Positions 17,906 to 27,608 of a DNA stretch of 64,000 bases are shown here, in pieces. The notes beneath the pieces are model-generated. The model worked only from the letters and a program-made list of their open reading frames with translations. It had not been told where the DNA came from and ran no database searches. A program made the position numbers and the translations under genes. Within the stretch, counting starts at the first letter, position 1. Every line of letters starts with the position of its first letter. Source of the stretch: Mycobacterium sp. MS1601. Lineage in GTDB: Bacteria > Actinomycetota > Actinomycetes > Mycobacteriales > Mycobacteriaceae. Where the stretch lies: contig NZ_CP019420.1 in the NCBI RefSeq assembly GCF_001984215.1, positions 5,456,001 to 5,520,000 of the forward strand, in the 5' to 3' direction.

Positions 17906-20260
17906 GTGGCACGGACCTCCTCGAAGACCAAAGCGGATGCGAAGACCAACCCTTCCAAGCCCGGCCGGATCAGCGGCCGGTTCTGGAAGATGCTCGGCGC
18001 CAGCGCGGACAAGAACCAGGCCAAGTCACTCGCCGAGGTCAAAGACTCCGCGGCCTTCGACGAGAAGGCGAAGAGCCTGGACGACGAGCAGCTCAGCAAG
18101 GCCGCAGGCCTACTCGACCTCGAAGCGCTGGCCGAGTCGAAGGACATCCTGCAGTTCCTGGCCATCGCCCGCGAAGCCGCCGAACGTGCCACCGGTCTGC
18201 GCCCGTTCGATGTCCAGCTGCAGGGCGCACTGCGGATGCTGGCCGGCGATGTCGTCGAGATGGCCACCGGCGAAGGCAAAACGCTGACCGGCGCCATCGC
18301 CGCAGCCGGATACGCGCTGGCCGGACGTCGGGTGCACGTCATCTCGGTCAACGACTACCTGGCCCGCCGAGATGCCGAGTGGATGGGCCCGCTGCTGCAG
18401 GCGATGGGACTGACCGTCGGCTGGATCACCGGCGAGTCCACTGCCGAAGAGCGGAGAGCGGCGTACCAGTGCGACGTCACCTACGCCTCGGTGAACGAGA
18501 TCGGTTTCGACGTGCTGCGCGATCAGCTGGTCACCGACGTCGCCGACCTGGTATCACCCAATCCGGATGTCGCCGTGATCGACGAAGCCGACTCCGTACT
18601 GGTCGACGAGGCGCTGGTGCCGCTGGTGTTGGCCGGGACCACCCACCGCGAAAAGCCCAAGTTGGAGATCATCGAGCTCGTCGGCAATCTGGACCCGAAC
18701 ATCGACTACTCCGCCGACGCCGACCGCCGCAACATCCACCTCACCGAAGAAGGCGCACAGAAGGTCGAGAAGGCGCTCGGCGGCATCGACCTGTACTCCG
18801 AGGAGCACGTCGCCACCACGCTCACCGAGGTCAACGTGGCATTGCATGCCCACGTCCTGTTGCAGCGCGACGTGCACTACATCGTCCGCGACGGTGCGGT
18901 GCATCTGATCAACGCCTCCCGCGGCCGCATCGCCCAGCTGCAGCGCTGGCCCGACGGACTGCAGGCCGCGGTGGAGGCCAAGGAAGGCATCGAGACCACC
19001 GAAACCGGCGAGGTGCTGGACAACATCACGGTTCAGGCCCTGATCAACCGGTACCCGACGCTGTGTGGCATGACCGGCACCGCGCTGGCCGCCGGCGAGC
19101 AGCTGCGCCAGTTCTACAAGCTGGGCGTCTCCCAGATCCCGTCCAACACGCCCAACATCCGCGAGGACGCCGAGGACCGCGTCTACATCACCGCCGCCGC
19201 CAAGATCGACGCGGTGATCGCGCACATCCAGGAAGTGCACGCCACCGGCAGGCCGGTGCTCGTCGGCACCCACGACGTCGCCGAGTCCGAGGAACTGCAC
19301 GAGCGGCTGCTCAAACGCAAGGTGCCCGCCGTCGTCCTCAACGCCAAGAACGACGCCGAGGAAGCCGCCGTCATCGCCGAGGCCGGCGCACTCAACGCCG
19401 TCACCGTGTCCACCCAGATGGCGGGCCGCGGTACCGACATCCGACTCGGCGGCTCCGACGAGTTGACCCATGACCAGGTGGTCGAGCTGGGTGGGCTGCA
19501 CGTCGTCGGAACCGGTAGGCACAACACCGAACGCCTGGACAACCAGCTCCGGGGACGCGCCGGACGCCAGGGTGACCCCGGCTCGTCGGTGTTCTTCGCC
19601 AGCTGGGAAGACGACGTGGTGCTCTCGCACCTCGACGCGGACAAACTGCCCCACGAGGCCGACGACGAGGGCCGGATCACCAGCCCCAAGGCCGCCACGC
19701 TGATCGACCACGCGCAGCGCATCGCCGAAGGCAGGCTGCTCGACGTGCACGCAAACACCTGGCGCTACAACCATCTGATCGCACAGCAGCGCGCCATCAT
19801 CGTGGAGCGCCGCAACACGCTGCTGTCCACGCCGACGGCGTTGGAGGAACTCAAGGATCTGGCCCCGGAGCGGTACAAGGAGCTGTCCGAATCCATCTCC
19901 GACGACAAGTTGGAGCGCATCTGCCGGCTGATCATGCTCTACCACCTCGACCGCGGCTGGGCCGATCACCAGGCGTTCCTGGCCGACATCCGCGAGAGCA
20001 TCCACCTGCGGGCACTCGGGCGGCAGAACCCACTCGACGAGTTCCACCGGATGGCCGTCGACGCCTTCACCTCGCTGGCCGCGGATGCGGTGGAAGCAGC
20101 CCAGCAGACCTTCGAAACGGCCGACATCCTGACCGACGAACCCGGCTTGGACCTGTCCAAGCTGGCCCGGCCCACGTCGACGTGGACCTACATGGTGCAC
20201 GACAACCCGCTCAACGACGACACGCTGTCGGCCCTGAGCCTGCCGGGGATCTTCCGCTAG
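17906..20260 (+). CDS. secA2: accessory Sec translocase ATPase SecA2
   Basis: The 784-residue ATPase has Walker A in MATGEGKT (about residue 119), DEAD at residues 226-229 (VIDEADSVL), [24 protein letters not shown] and [14 protein letters not shown]. It lacks the C-terminal zinc-binding tail of SecA1 and is shorter, both marks of mycobacterial SecA2, which exports a subset of proteins including some without signal peptides. GTG 17906 is taken as start since upstream in-frame ATG 17810 would overlap the divergent gene's promoter. Neighbours match M. tuberculosis Rv1821. A phosphatidyltransferase follows 30 bases later. Confidence 0.95.
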   Translation: MARTSSKTKADAKTNPSKPGRISGRFWKMLGASADKNQAKSLAEVKDSAAFDEKAKSLDDEQLSKAAGLLDLEALAESKDILQFLAIAREAAERATGLRPFDVQLQGALRMLAGDVVEMATGEGKTLTGAIAAAGYALAGRRVHVISVNDYLARRDAEWMGPLLQAMGLTVGWITGESTAEERRAAYQCDVTYASVNEIGFDVLRDQLVTDVADLVSPNPDVAVIDEADSVLVDEALVPLVLAGTTHREKPKLEIIELVGNLDPNIDYSADADRRNIHLTEEGAQKVEKALGGIDLYSEEHVATTLTEVNVALHAHVLLQRDVHYIVRDGAVHLINASRGRIAQLQRWPDGLQAAVEAKEGIETTETGEVLDNITVQALINRYPTLCGMTGTALAAGEQLRQFYKLGVSQIPSNTPNIREDAEDRVYITAAAKIDAVIAHIQEVHATGRPVLVGTHDVAESEELHERLLKRKVPAVVLNAKNDAEEAAVIAEAGALNAVTVSTQMAGRGTDIRLGGSDELTHDQVVELGGLHVVGTGRHNTERLDNQLRGRAGRQGDPGSSVFFASWEDDVVLSHLDADKLPHEADDEGRITSPKAATLIDHAQRIAEGRLLDVHANTWRYNHLIAQQRAIIVERRNTLLSTPTALEELKDLAPERYKELSESISDDKLERICRLIMLYHLDRGWADHQAFLADIRESIHLRALGRQNPLDEFHRMAVDAFTSLAADAVEAAQQTFETADILTDEPGLDLSKLARPTSTWTYMVHDNPLNDDTLSALSLPGIFR

Positions 20261-20290
20261 GCACGCCGTACTTCGATAGGGTTTACTCCC

Positions 20291-20905
20291 ATGACGCCTG
20301 CTCCGGGGGGCACGCGCGACCGGGTTCTGACGGTGCCCAACGCGCTGTCGGTGGTGCGTCTGATCCTCATCCCGGTGTTCGTCTACCTGATGTTGGGCGC
20401 CGAGAGCCAGTCGGCCTACTCGTGGGCTGTCGGCATCCTGGTGTTCAGCGGCGCCTCCGATTGGCTGGACGGCAAGATCGCTCGCAGCTTCAAAGACCAG
20501 TCGTCGCGACTGGGGGAGTTGCTGGACCCCGCCGTCGACCGGCTCTACATGGTCGCCGTACCCGTCTCGTTTGCGCTGGCGGGCATTGTTCCCTGGTGGG
20601 TGATCGGGATCCTGGTGGTGCGCGACGGGCTGCTGGCGGCGATGCTGCCGATCCTGCGCAGCCGCGGACTGTCGGCGCTGCCGGTCACCTACATCGGAAA
20701 AGCGGCGACGTTCGCGCTGATGTCGGCTTTCCCGCTGATCCTGTTGGGGGCATCGGTTGCCCCTGGAACAGCGTTGTGGGCCAGCGTGATCGGCGCCTGC
20801 GGATGGGGATTTCTGATCTGGGGTGTCTACATGTATGTGTGGGCCTTTGTGCTCTACGTGATCCAGTTGGTGATGGTGGTTCGCCAGCTTCCCAAGGTCC
20901 GGTGA
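20291..20905 (+). CDS. pgsA2: CDP-alcohol phosphatidyltransferase (PgsA2-like, Rv1822)
   Basis: The 204-residue membrane enzyme has the family signature D-G-x2-A-R-x8-G-x3-D-x3-D as [24 protein letters not shown] at about residues 60-83, with all catalytic Asp residues present, and about six hydrophobic helices. It transfers a phosphoalcohol onto CDP-diacylglycerol in the plasma membrane; the M. tuberculosis counterpart is annotated PgsA2, but the exact phospholipid product is uncertain. Its TGA overlaps the next ATG (TGATG), tying it to the DUF881-small basic protein cluster. Confidence 0.88.
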   Translation: MTPAPGGTRDRVLTVPNALSVVRLILIPVFVYLMLGAESQSAYSWAVGILVFSGASDWLDGKIARSFKDQSSRLGELLDPAVDRLYMVAVPVSFALAGIVPWWVIGILVVRDGLLAAMLPILRSRGLSALPVTYIGKAATFALMSAFPLILLGASVAPGTALWASVIGACGWGFLIWGVYMYVWAFVLYVIQLVMVVRQLPKVR

Positions 20906-21819
20906 TGAGCGAACCCGACCGCACACTGGGCGGCTACGACCCCACCGCGGGACTGGACACCGACCGGATCAAGGCCGTGCGCAAGCTTCCGGTGCCGTCG
21001 TTGCTGCGTTCGCTGCTTTCCGAGCACCTGGACCCTGGCTACGCCGCCGCCGCCAAGGCCAGAGCCCAATCGTCACAGCCGCCGCCGCGTGCCGCGCGCT
21101 GGATGTGGCAGGCGCTGGCGGCTCTGCTGATCGCCTCGGTGTTCGCCGTGGCCGCGGCCCAGGCCCGCTCCACCGCGCCTGGAGTCAGCGAGGCCCAGCA
21201 CGTCCTGGCCGGCAGCGTCCGCTCCGCCGAGGGCACCACCGATGAATTGGCCACCCGGCGCGACACCCTGGCCGCCGAGGTCGACGACATTCAGCGCCGC
21301 CAACTCGCCGACGACGCCGAGGGACAGCAACTCCTGTCCCGCCTCGACGAGCTCAATCTGCCCGCGGGAAGCACCCCGATGATCGGTCCGGGTATCACGG
21401 TGTCGGTGACCGATCCCGGCGTCACCCGCGATCTCACCGACGTGTCCAAGCAGCGGGTGCCCGGCAGCCGCCAGGTGATCCTGGACCGCGACCTGCAGCT
21501 GGTGGTCAACTCGCTGTGGGCCGCCGGGGCCGAGGCCATCGCGATCGACGGCATCCGGGTAGGGCCCAACGTCACCATCCGGCAAGCGGGCGGCGCGATC
21601 CTGGTCGACAATCACCCCATTGCCAGTCCCTATGAGATCGTCGCTCTCGGTCCGCAGAACGCCCTGCGCGACGGATTCGAACGCAGCCCCGCCCTGACGC
21701 GGCTGAGGCTGCTCGAGATCTCCTACGGGGTGGGCGTGACGGTCAGCGCAGGCGAAGGCCTGACCGTGCCGACGGGCGCCACCCGCGAGATCGTGTTCGC
21801 GACACAGATCGGCCCCTGA
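20905..21819 (+). CDS. DUF881 membrane protein (Rv1823-like)
   Basis: The 304-residue protein has a cytoplasmic N-terminal part (about 70 residues), one membrane helix ([21 protein letters not shown]) and an extracytoplasmic coiled-coil ([40 protein letters not shown]) before the DUF881 domain ([34 protein letters not shown]). It resembles B. subtilis YlxW. The ATG at 20905 overlaps the previous stop. These proteins flank a small basic protein in actinobacteria and are thought to act at the cell envelope or division site, but their function is not settled. Confidence 0.88.
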   Translation: MSEPDRTLGGYDPTAGLDTDRIKAVRKLPVPSLLRSLLSEHLDPGYAAAAKARAQSSQPPPRAARWMWQALAALLIASVFAVAAAQARSTAPGVSEAQHVLAGSVRSAEGTTDELATRRDTLAAEVDDIQRRQLADDAEGQQLLSRLDELNLPAGSTPMIGPGITVSVTDPGVTRDLTDVSKQRVPGSRQVILDRDLQLVVNSLWAAGAEAIAIDGIRVGPNVTIRQAGGAILVDNHPIASPYEIVALGPQNALRDGFERSPALTRLRLLEISYGVGVTVSAGEGLTVPTGATREIVFATQIGP

Positions 21820-21843
21820 CATCGAGATTCTGGAGAAGCACCT

Positions 21844-22176
21844 GTGATAGGGATCGCAGCACTGGTGGTGGGCATCGTGCTGGGCCTGGTGTTCCAGCCC
21901 AGCGTGCCGGAGGTGATCCAGCCTTACCTCCCGATCGCCGTGGTGGCGGCGCTGGATGCGGTGTTCGGCGGCCTGCGCGCCTATCTCGAGCACATTTTCG
22001 ACGCCAAGGTGTTCGTGGTGTCGTTCGTGTTCAACGTACTGGTAGCAGCTCTAATCGTGTATGTCGGCGACCAATTGGGGGTGGGCACCCAGCTGTCCAC
22101 CGCCATCATCGTGGTTCTCGGAATTCGGATCTTCGGCAACGCCGCCGCCCTGCGCCGCAAGTTGTTCGGAGCCTGA
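21844..22176 (+). CDS. sbp: small basic membrane protein (DUF1290, Rv1824-like)
   Basis: The 110-residue protein has three to four hydrophobic segments (IAALVVGIVLGLVF, YLPIAVVAALDAVFGGLRAYLE, VSFVFNVLVAALIVYVGDQLG, IIVVLGIRIFGNAAALRRKL), matching the Sbp/YlxX family found next to DUF881 genes and ftsZ-region genes in Gram-positives. The start is GTG, 24 bases after the first DUF881 gene, with GGAGAA upstream. Its TGA overlaps the next ATG. The biochemical role is unknown. Confidence 0.88.
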   Translation: MIGIAALVVGIVLGLVFQPSVPEVIQPYLPIAVVAALDAVFGGLRAYLEHIFDAKVFVVSFVFNVLVAALIVYVGDQLGVGTQLSTAIIVVLGIRIFGNAAALRRKLFGA

Positions 22177-22925
22177 TGACCACCCACGATCATGGCAAGC
22201 ACGAGCTACCGGTCGAGGGCGGCCGCACACGCACGCGCTCGCAGATGGTGTTCGGCGCGCTGGCCGTGTTGCTGTGCCTGGTGCTCGGTGTGGCCATCGC
22301 CACGCAGGTGCGCCAGACCGAATCCGGCGACTCGCTGGAATCGGCCCGCCCCGCCGACCTGCTGGTGCTGCTGGACTCTCTGCAGCAACGCGAGGCAGCG
22401 TTGAGCACCGAGGTGGCTGAACTGCAGCGGACGCTTGCTGCGTTGCAGGCGGCGGGCAGCTCTGACCAGGCCGCCATCGACAACGCCAGGGCCCGGCTGG
22501 CGGCACTGTCCATCCTGATCGGCACCGTGGGCGCCACCGGTCCGGGGGTGGTGGTGACCATCGACGACCCGGCCTCGGGCGTGTCCCCGGAGACCATGCT
22601 CGACGTCATCAACGAACTGCGCGCCGCCGGCGCCGAAGCCATGGAGATCCGGGCGGGGGACAGCTCGGTTCGCGTCGGCGTCGACACCTGGGTGGTGGGC
22701 AATCCGGGAGCGCTCGAAGTCGACGGCACCGCTTTGGCCCCGCCCTATTCGGTTCTTGCCATTGGCGATCCGCCCACCTTGGCTGCGGCGATGAACATCC
22801 CGGGAGGCGCCGTGGACAGCGTCGAACGGGTCGGTGGCTCGATGGCCATCCAACAGTCCGAGCGCGTTGACGTCACCGCCTTGCGGCAACCGAAACCACG
22901 CCAATACGCTCAGCCAGTCAAATGA
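22176..22925 (+). CDS. DUF881 membrane protein (Rv1825-like)
   Basis: The 249-residue protein has one N-terminal membrane helix (MVFGALAVLLCLVLGVAIATQV), a coiled-coil (LLDSLQQREAALSTEVAELQRTLAALQA) and a DUF881 domain (GPGVVVTIDDP, LDVINELRAAGAEAMEIRAG). It is the second DUF881 protein around sbp; the three start-stop overlaps show one transcript from pgsA2 on. The C-terminal tail (RQPKPRQYAQPVK) is charged and probably disordered. It is 39 bases upstream of gcvH. Confidence 0.88.
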   Translation: MTTHDHGKHELPVEGGRTRTRSQMVFGALAVLLCLVLGVAIATQVRQTESGDSLESARPADLLVLLDSLQQREAALSTEVAELQRTLAALQAAGSSDQAAIDNARARLAALSILIGTVGATGPGVVVTIDDPASGVSPETMLDVINELRAAGAEAMEIRAGDSSVRVGVDTWVVGNPGALEVDGTALAPPYSVLAIGDPPTLAAAMNIPGGAVDSVERVGGSMAIQQSERVDVTALRQPKPRQYAQPVK

Positions 22926-22964
22926 GCAGATCTGTGAACCAACGAGTGTGAGTGAGAACCGAAC

Positions 22965-23450
22965 GTGAGCGAGATCCCAGCCGAGCTGTCCTACACCGCC
23001 GAACACGAATGGGTCCGTCGCACCGGCGATGACACCGTGCGCGTCGGCATCACCGACTATGCGCAGTCCGCGCTGGGCGATGTGGTGTTCGTGCAGCTGC
23101 CCGATACGGGTACGGAGCTCACGTCCGGCGACACCTTCGGCGAGGTGGAATCCACCAAATCCGTCTCCGACCTCTACGCCCCACTGACCGCGAAAGTGGT
23201 TGCCGTCAACGGCGATCTGGAGGCCAGCCCCGACCTGGTCAACTCCGATCCGTACGGCGCGGGTTGGCTGCTGGAACTGCGGGCACAGCCGGGCGAGCTC
23301 GACGCCGGATTCGGGCATTGCTGGACGCCGAGGCATACCGCGCCACTCTCACCGAATGAGTTAGTTGTTAGGGTGCCTGCCAGCCGTGTTTCCTGCCGTG
23401 CCGGGCACAATCGTGCCGACGGCGCGGTAACGTCGACATCACGACGGTAG
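22965..23450 (+). CDS. gcvH: glycine cleavage system H protein, C-terminus altered by apparent frameshift
   Basis: GcvH carries the lipoyl arm of the glycine cleavage complex; the lipoylated lysine is in [16 protein letters not shown] at about residue 65. The first about 115 residues are normal. After GELDAGF the frame changes: the expected tail ([14 protein letters not shown], then TGA at 23357) is present in another frame, while the given frame continues with 48 unrelated residues to 23450. One missing G in the GGG at 23313-23315 explains this. The gene sits just before garA as in M. tuberculosis Rv1826-Rv1827. The loss is probably a base-calling error; the true end would then be 23359. Confidence 0.88.
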   Translation: MSEIPAELSYTAEHEWVRRTGDDTVRVGITDYAQSALGDVVFVQLPDTGTELTSGDTFGEVESTKSVSDLYAPLTAKVVAVNGDLEASPDLVNSDPYGAGWLLELRAQPGELDAGFGHCWTPRHTAPLSPNELVVRVPASRVSCRAGHNRADGAVTSTSRR

Positions 23451-23503
23451 GCAGCACAGTTCACCGGCGTTAATCGCCACAGCAGTCCAGTGAGGAGCAG
23501 CGT

Positions 23504-23983
23504 GTGACGGACAAGGACAGCAACCCGGGTGCTGACCAGGTGTCTGAAGAGGTGACGGTCGAGACGACGTCGGTTTTCCGTGCCGATTTTCTGAATGAAC
23601 TGGACGCCCCGGCGGCCACCAGCGGTGAAGGTGCCGTCTCAGGGGTCGAAGGGCTGCCGGTCGGCTCTGCGCTGCTGGTCGTCAAGCGCGGGCCCAACGC
23701 GGGATCGCGGTTCCTGCTGGATCAGCCCAGCACGTCTGCCGGGCGTCACCCTGACAGCGACATCTTCCTCGACGACGTGACCGTCAGCCGCCGTCACGCC
23801 GAGTTCCGGCTGGAGAACGCCGAGTTCCAGGTGGTCGACGTGGGCAGCCTCAACGGCACCTACGTCAACCGTGAGCCCGTCGACTCGGCCGTGCTGGCCA
23901 ACGGCGACGAGGTTCAGATCGGCAAGTTCCGGCTCGTCTTCCTGACCGGCCCCAAGGGCGATGACGGGGGTCCCAGCAGCTAG
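23504..23983 (+). CDS. garA: FHA-domain regulator GarA
   Basis: The 159-residue protein has an N-terminal tail with the phosphorylation motif ETTSVF, placing Thr21 and Thr22 at exactly the numbers known in M. tuberculosis (targets of PknG and PknB), followed by a forkhead-associated domain ([23 protein letters not shown] and SLNGTYVN). Unphosphorylated GarA binds and restrains 2-oxoglutarate dehydrogenase and glutamate dehydrogenase and stimulates glutamate synthase; phosphorylation makes it bind itself. The start is GTG with AGGAG upstream. Its stop overlaps the ftsR start. Confidence 0.95.
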   Translation: MTDKDSNPGADQVSEEVTVETTSVFRADFLNELDAPAATSGEGAVSGVEGLPVGSALLVVKRGPNAGSRFLLDQPSTSAGRHPDSDIFLDDVTVSRRHAEFRLENAEFQVVDVGSLNGTYVNREPVDSAVLANGDEVQIGKFRLVFLTGPKGDDGGPSS

Positions 23984-24720
23984 TGACCGCACCCGATACT
24001 CCCGCGTTCGCCGGGATGTCGATCGGCGCGGTGCTGGACGCGCTGCGGCCCGATTTCCCGGACGTCACCATCTCCAAGATCCGTTTCCTGGAGGCTGAAG
24101 GTCTGGTGACGCCTGGGCGGACGGCCTCGGGGTATCGGAGGTTCACGGCCTACGACTGTGCGCGTCTGCGTTTCATCCTCACCGCGCAGCGCGATCAGTA
24201 TCTGCCGCTGAAGGTCATCAAGGCCCAGCTGGATGCCCAGTCCGACGGCGAACTGCCTGATACGGGCTCACCGTACGGAGTGCCGCGGCTGGTGTCCGAA
24301 GCCGGTTCCGCCGAGTCGCCGGCCGTGGTGGCGGCCAAGGTGCGGTTGCGCCGCGAGGACGTCATCGAGCAGTCCGGCCTGTCCGCGGCCGACGCCGAGG
24401 ACACGCTGACGGCTTTGATGAAAGCCGGGGTCATCACCACCGGAGCCGCCGGCTTTTTCGACGAGCACACCGTGCCGATCGTGCAATGCGCCGCCGCCCT
24501 GGCCGAGTACGGCGTCGAGCCGAGGCACCTGCGGGCTTTCCGGTCTGCTGCCGATCGGCAGTCGGATCTGATCGCTCAGATCGCGGGCCCGCTGACCAAG
24601 GCCGACAAGACCGGCGCCCGCGATCGCGCCGATGATCTGGCGCGGGAAGTGGCGGCGCTGGCGATCACTTTGCACACCTCGTTGGTGAAGTCCGCTGTGC
24701 GCGACGTTCTCAACAGGTGA
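23983..24720 (+). CDS. ftsR: MerR-family regulator FtsR-like (Rv1828)
   Basis: The 245-residue protein has a MerR-type winged HTH near the N-terminus ([44 protein letters not shown]), then a long helical part ([27 protein letters not shown]). The GTG start overlaps the garA TAG. The C. glutamicum counterpart FtsR activates ftsZ, and the mycobacterial protein is Rv1828; by analogy it should act in division control. No metal-binding cysteine pair is present, so it is an atypical MerR member. Confidence 0.88.
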   Translation: MTAPDTPAFAGMSIGAVLDALRPDFPDVTISKIRFLEAEGLVTPGRTASGYRRFTAYDCARLRFILTAQRDQYLPLKVIKAQLDAQSDGELPDTGSPYGVPRLVSEAGSAESPAVVAAKVRLRREDVIEQSGLSAADAEDTLTALMKAGVITTGAAGFFDEHTVPIVQCAAALAEYGVEPRHLRAFRSAADRQSDLIAQIAGPLTKADKTGARDRADDLAREVAALAITLHTSLVKSAVRDVLNR

Positions 24721-24801
24721 GGACTAGACTTTGTTGGACGGGTTGGTGATTGTTGACCGGGTCGTCGAGCAGCACTGACAGGTGCGGAGGGCAGACACAC
24801 A

Positions 24802-25296
24802 ATGGGTGAAGTACGGGTCGTCGGCATTCGTGTCGAGCAGCCACAGAACCAGCCGGTTCTGTTGCTGCGAGAGGCTGATGGTGACCGGTACCTGCCCATC
24901 TGGATCGGGCAGTCCGAAGCTGCCGCCATCGCTCTGGAACAGCAGGGCGTCGAGCCGCAACGGCCCATGACCCACGATCTGTTCCGCGACGTGATCGCAG
25001 CACTGGGGCACTCACTCAAAGAGGTGCGGATCGTTGATCTCCAGGAGGGCACGTTTTACGCCGACCTGATCTTCGACCGCGACATCAAGGTCTCGGCTCG
25101 GCCGTCGGATTCGGTGGCCATCGCCCTGCGTGTCGGCGTGCCGATCTATGTGGAGGAGGCGGTGCTCGCCGAGGCGGGTCTGCTGATCCCCGACGAGAAC
25201 GACGAAGAAGCCACCGGCGCGGTTCGCGAGGACGAGGTGGAGAAGTTCAAGGAGTTTCTCGACAGCGTGTCGCCGGACGATTTCAAGGCCACCTGA
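24802..25296 (+). CDS. bifunctional nuclease (BFN/DUF151) domain protein (Rv1829)
   Basis: The 164-residue acidic protein has the DUF151 core: LPIWIGQSEAAAIALEQQG, PMTHDLFRDVIAALG, FYADLIF and the highly conserved RPSDSVAIALRVGVPIYVEEAVL. Plant members have nuclease activity, but the role of bacterial ones is unproven. A C-terminal acidic tail (DENDEEATGAVREDEVEKFKEFLDSV) follows. It sits between two MerR-type regulators in all mycobacteria I know of, hinting at a shared regulatory role. Start ATG 24802 is the first good one after the ftsR stop. Confidence 0.88.
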   Translation: MGEVRVVGIRVEQPQNQPVLLLREADGDRYLPIWIGQSEAAAIALEQQGVEPQRPMTHDLFRDVIAALGHSLKEVRIVDLQEGTFYADLIFDRDIKVSARPSDSVAIALRVGVPIYVEEAVLAEAGLLIPDENDEEATGAVREDEVEKFKEFLDSVSPDDFKAT

Positions 25297-25535
25297 GCGG
25301 TTGTCGCGAGGCCTGGAAATCGTTTTCAACGCGGAGCGATCACGGATGCGTCTCAACTGGGCGTCCGCGTTCGACACGCCCGAAATGACAACATGTCGGC
25401 CCGCAGACGGCCCCATACTGGGTCACGTTGGCGGGTCCAGTAGGCACCGGGGACCTGCCGGGAAGCGTATGCTCAGGGCACTCGGGCTCGGGGCAGGCAG
25501 CTGACGACGAGAACGATCGGCGAGAGGAATCACAG

Positions 25536-26156
25536 GTGGGCGAGCAGCCACGTCAGGGGCAGTTGGATCTTGGCGCCGACGACTCGACGACAAGCCAGGA
25601 GCCTGTGGTCACCGAACCGGTGCAGCCAGGGCTGTTCCCGGACGACTCGGTGCCCGATGCCCTGATCGGCTACCGCGGGCCCAGTGCCTGCCAGATCGCC
25701 GGTATCACCTACCGCCAGCTCGACTACTGGGCCAGGACCTCGCTGGTGGTGCCGTCCATCCGCGGGGCAGCCGGTTCCGGTAGCCAGCGGCTGTACTCCT
25801 TCAAGGACATCCTGGTCCTCAAGATCGTCAAACGCCTGCTCGACACCGGCATCTCGCTGCACAACATTCGCGTCGCGGTGGACCACCTGCGCCAGCGTGG
25901 TGTGCAGGACCTGGCGAACATCACCCTGTTCTCCGACGGCACCACGGTCTACGAGTGCACGTCCGCCGAAGAGGTGGTCGACCTTCTGCAGGGTGGTCAG
26001 GGCGTGTTCGGCATCGCCGTCTCCGGGGCCATGCGTGAGCTCACCGGCGCCATCGCCGACTTCCCCGGCGAGCGGGCCGACGGCGGCGAATCCATTGCCG
26101 CGCCCGAGGACGAGCTGGCCTCGCGGCGCAAGCACCGCGACCGCAAGATCGGCTGA
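25536..26156 (+). CDS. resR: MerR-family regulator ResR (Rv1830)
   Basis: The 206-residue protein has a disordered acidic N-terminus and an HTH (YRGPSACQIAGITYRQLDYWARTSLVVPSIR, GSGSQRLYSFKDILVLKIVKRLLDTGISLHNI). GTG 25536 with GAGAGGAA upstream is preferred over an upstream in-frame ATG 25428, which has no such site. The M. tuberculosis protein Rv1830 (ResR, also called McdR) controls growth and division genes, and changes in it are tied to post-drug regrowth. It ends the conserved secA2-resR block and is followed by a terminator; beyond it the island starts. Confidence 0.85.
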   Translation: MGEQPRQGQLDLGADDSTTSQEPVVTEPVQPGLFPDDSVPDALIGYRGPSACQIAGITYRQLDYWARTSLVVPSIRGAAGSGSQRLYSFKDILVLKIVKRLLDTGISLHNIRVAVDHLRQRGVQDLANITLFSDGTTVYECTSAEEVVDLLQGGQGVFGIAVSGAMRELTGAIADFPGERADGGESIAAPEDELASRRKHRDRKIG

Positions 26157-26191
26157 CCGAGGGCGCTGTACGCGCCCACCGCGTTATCCAC

Positions 26192-26216
26192 GGGGCTGCT
26201 GCGGCAGCCCCTTTTT
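26192..26216 (+). terminator. rho-independent terminator after resR
   Basis: An 8-base-pair stem (GGGGCTGC / GCAGCCCC) with a 4-base loop is directly followed by TTTTT, 36 bases after the resR stop. Confidence 0.85.
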
Positions 26217-26447
26217 CATGCCCATGGTCGCTACGGCGCGCAGCCGGACGCCGCTGATGAAACTCATCACACTGGCTGTGTCATGCATTCATTTCAGGCT
26301 CGGGCGGCGAGGGGCCGTCTTCCCCGGCGATCGCGACTAGCCGTTATGCGGCTGTGTGCAACAGGGCAACTGAGCAGACAACCGTGCCCGCGTTACCGTT
26401 GTGTCACGTCGAAGTTTCCTGCGCTGCAATTAATTTCATGTTTCGGA

Positions 26448-26489
26448 GCATCTGTTTGACAGATGCAGGCGGTCGCTTTCTACTGTTTG
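26448..26489 (+). promoter_or_regulatory. TRAP operon promoter with LysR-type operator (module copy 1)
   Basis: A perfect inverted repeat GCATCTGT-TTG-ACAGATGC (26448-26466) contains an ATC-N9-GAT core and a T-N11-A dyad, as LysR-type sites do. A TTGACA -35 element (26456-26461) lies inside it and a TCTACT -10 element (26479-26484) follows at exactly 17 bases. Two further copies of the whole 42-base module are at 31228 and 33093. Confidence 0.7.
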
Positions 26490-26606
26490 ACGCGGTGCAG
26501 TGGAATTCGGAATCTTGGCTGAATCGCGTTGGCATCGAAGCCTGCTCGCGAAGACGACAGATCACCGTCAGCCGAAGCCCACTGTGGCGGCACGAGAGGA
26601 AATTCA

Positions 26607-27608
26607 ATGGCGGCACTACCGAAGGCGATCGCAGCCTGTGGCCTGGCCAGCATGCTGGTGCTCGCGGCATGTTCCAGTGGCAACGAAAGCGATTCCGGTG
26701 CAACGAAACTCATGCTGGCCGTGGAAACCAGCGCGGGTGACCCCCTGGCCGACATGCTGCTGGCCTTCGCCGACGAGGTGGAAAACGAGCTCGGCGACTC
26801 GGTGGACGTGACGGTGCAGAGCGGCGGGGCCATCGGTGACGAGGAGGCCGTGCTGCAGGGCCTGCGGGCCGGCGCCATCGACATCGCCGCGGTCAGCGGC
26901 TCGGTGGCCAACCTGGACCCCACCTTCACCATCATGGACATGCCGTTCCTGTTCACCGATCGCGACACGGTGACCCAGTTCCTCGACGGCCCCTACGGCG
27001 ACGAACTCAGCGAATCGCTGGTCAGCTCGGTGGGCGCACGCGTTCTGGCGTTCGGCGAGAACGGATTCCGTCACATCACCAACAACACCCGGCCCATCGT
27101 CACCTCAGATGACCTGTCCGGCTTGAAGATCCGCGTACCCGGTAACCCGGCGCGGGTCGCCCTGTTCGAGGCACTGGGCGCCGCGCCCACCCAGATCGAC
27201 ATCGGCGAGACCTACCTGGCACTCGATCAGGGAGTGCTCGACGGCCAGGAGAACCCGCTCAAGGTCATCGACGCCTTCTCGTTCTACGAGAAGCAGCGCT
27301 ACCTGTCGCTGACCGCCCACATCTACAGCCCGGTCTACCTCACCGTCAACGAGCAGAGCTGGCAGGAACTTTCGCCGGAGATCCAGGAAGGTCTGCAAAA
27401 GGCGGCCGACGCAGCCGCCGAGACCAGCCGCTCGGCAGGTACCGCCGCCGACGAGGAGCTGCTGGACAAGTTCGAGGCCGCCGGTGTGGAGATCAACGAC
27501 GCGGACGTCAACCAGCTGGGGGAGAAGGTCGCCGGCGTGCGTGAGCAGATCGCCGAAGGCATCCCGGGCGACTTCGCCAACCGCGTGCTGGCCGAGTACC
27601 GCCAGTGA
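26607..27608 (+). CDS. dctP: TRAP transporter substrate-binding lipoprotein DctP
   Basis: The 333-residue protein has a lipoprotein signal with lipobox LAAC (Cys22), then the DctP fold: SGGAIGDEEAVLQGLRAGAIDIAAVS, the conserved GLKIRVPGNPARVALFEALGAAPTQI with the carboxylate-binding Arg, and TYLALDQGVLDGQENPL. It captures an organic acid outside the membrane and hands it to DctQM. Start ATG 26607 has GAGAGGAAA upstream; an in-frame ATG 26529 would add an improbable polar leader before the signal. It is first gene of the TRAP operon. TRAP systems are not common in mycobacteria, supporting acquisition. Confidence 0.9.
   Translation: MAALPKAIAACGLASMLVLAACSSGNESDSGATKLMLAVETSAGDPLADMLLAFADEVENELGDSVDVTVQSGGAIGDEEAVLQGLRAGAIDIAAVSGSVANLDPTFTIMDMPFLFTDRDTVTQFLDGPYGDELSESLVSSVGARVLAFGENGFRHITNNTRPIVTSDDLSGLKIRVPGNPARVALFEALGAAPTQIDIGETYLALDQGVLDGQENPLKVIDAFSFYEKQRYLSLTAHIYSPVYLTVNEQSWQELSPEIQEGLQKAADAAAETSRSAGTAADEELLDKFEAAGVEINDADVNQLGEKVAGVREQIAEGIPGDFANRVLAEYRQ

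Larger units (their letters stand above)
26157..26606 (+). other. 450-base gene-free stretch between resR and the island
   Basis: It contains the resR terminator (26192-26216), then about 230 bases with no feature I recognise and somewhat lower GC around 26420-26490, then the promoter/operator of the TRAP operon (26448-26489) and a leader of roughly 115 bases with no obvious structure. This is the left junction of the island relative to the M. tuberculosis order; no integrase, tRNA or direct-repeat attachment site is visible. Confidence 0.6.

Noticed and set aside
18554..20926. 790-residue open frame on the minus strand across secA2
   Set aside because: Antisense to SecA2 and the phosphatidyltransferase, low-complexity His/Val/Gln-rich shadow.
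26157..26606. Integration site (att, tRNA or integrase) at the left end of the island
   Set aside because: No tRNA, integrase, transposase or matching direct repeats at 26.2 and 37.4 kb could be found by eye.
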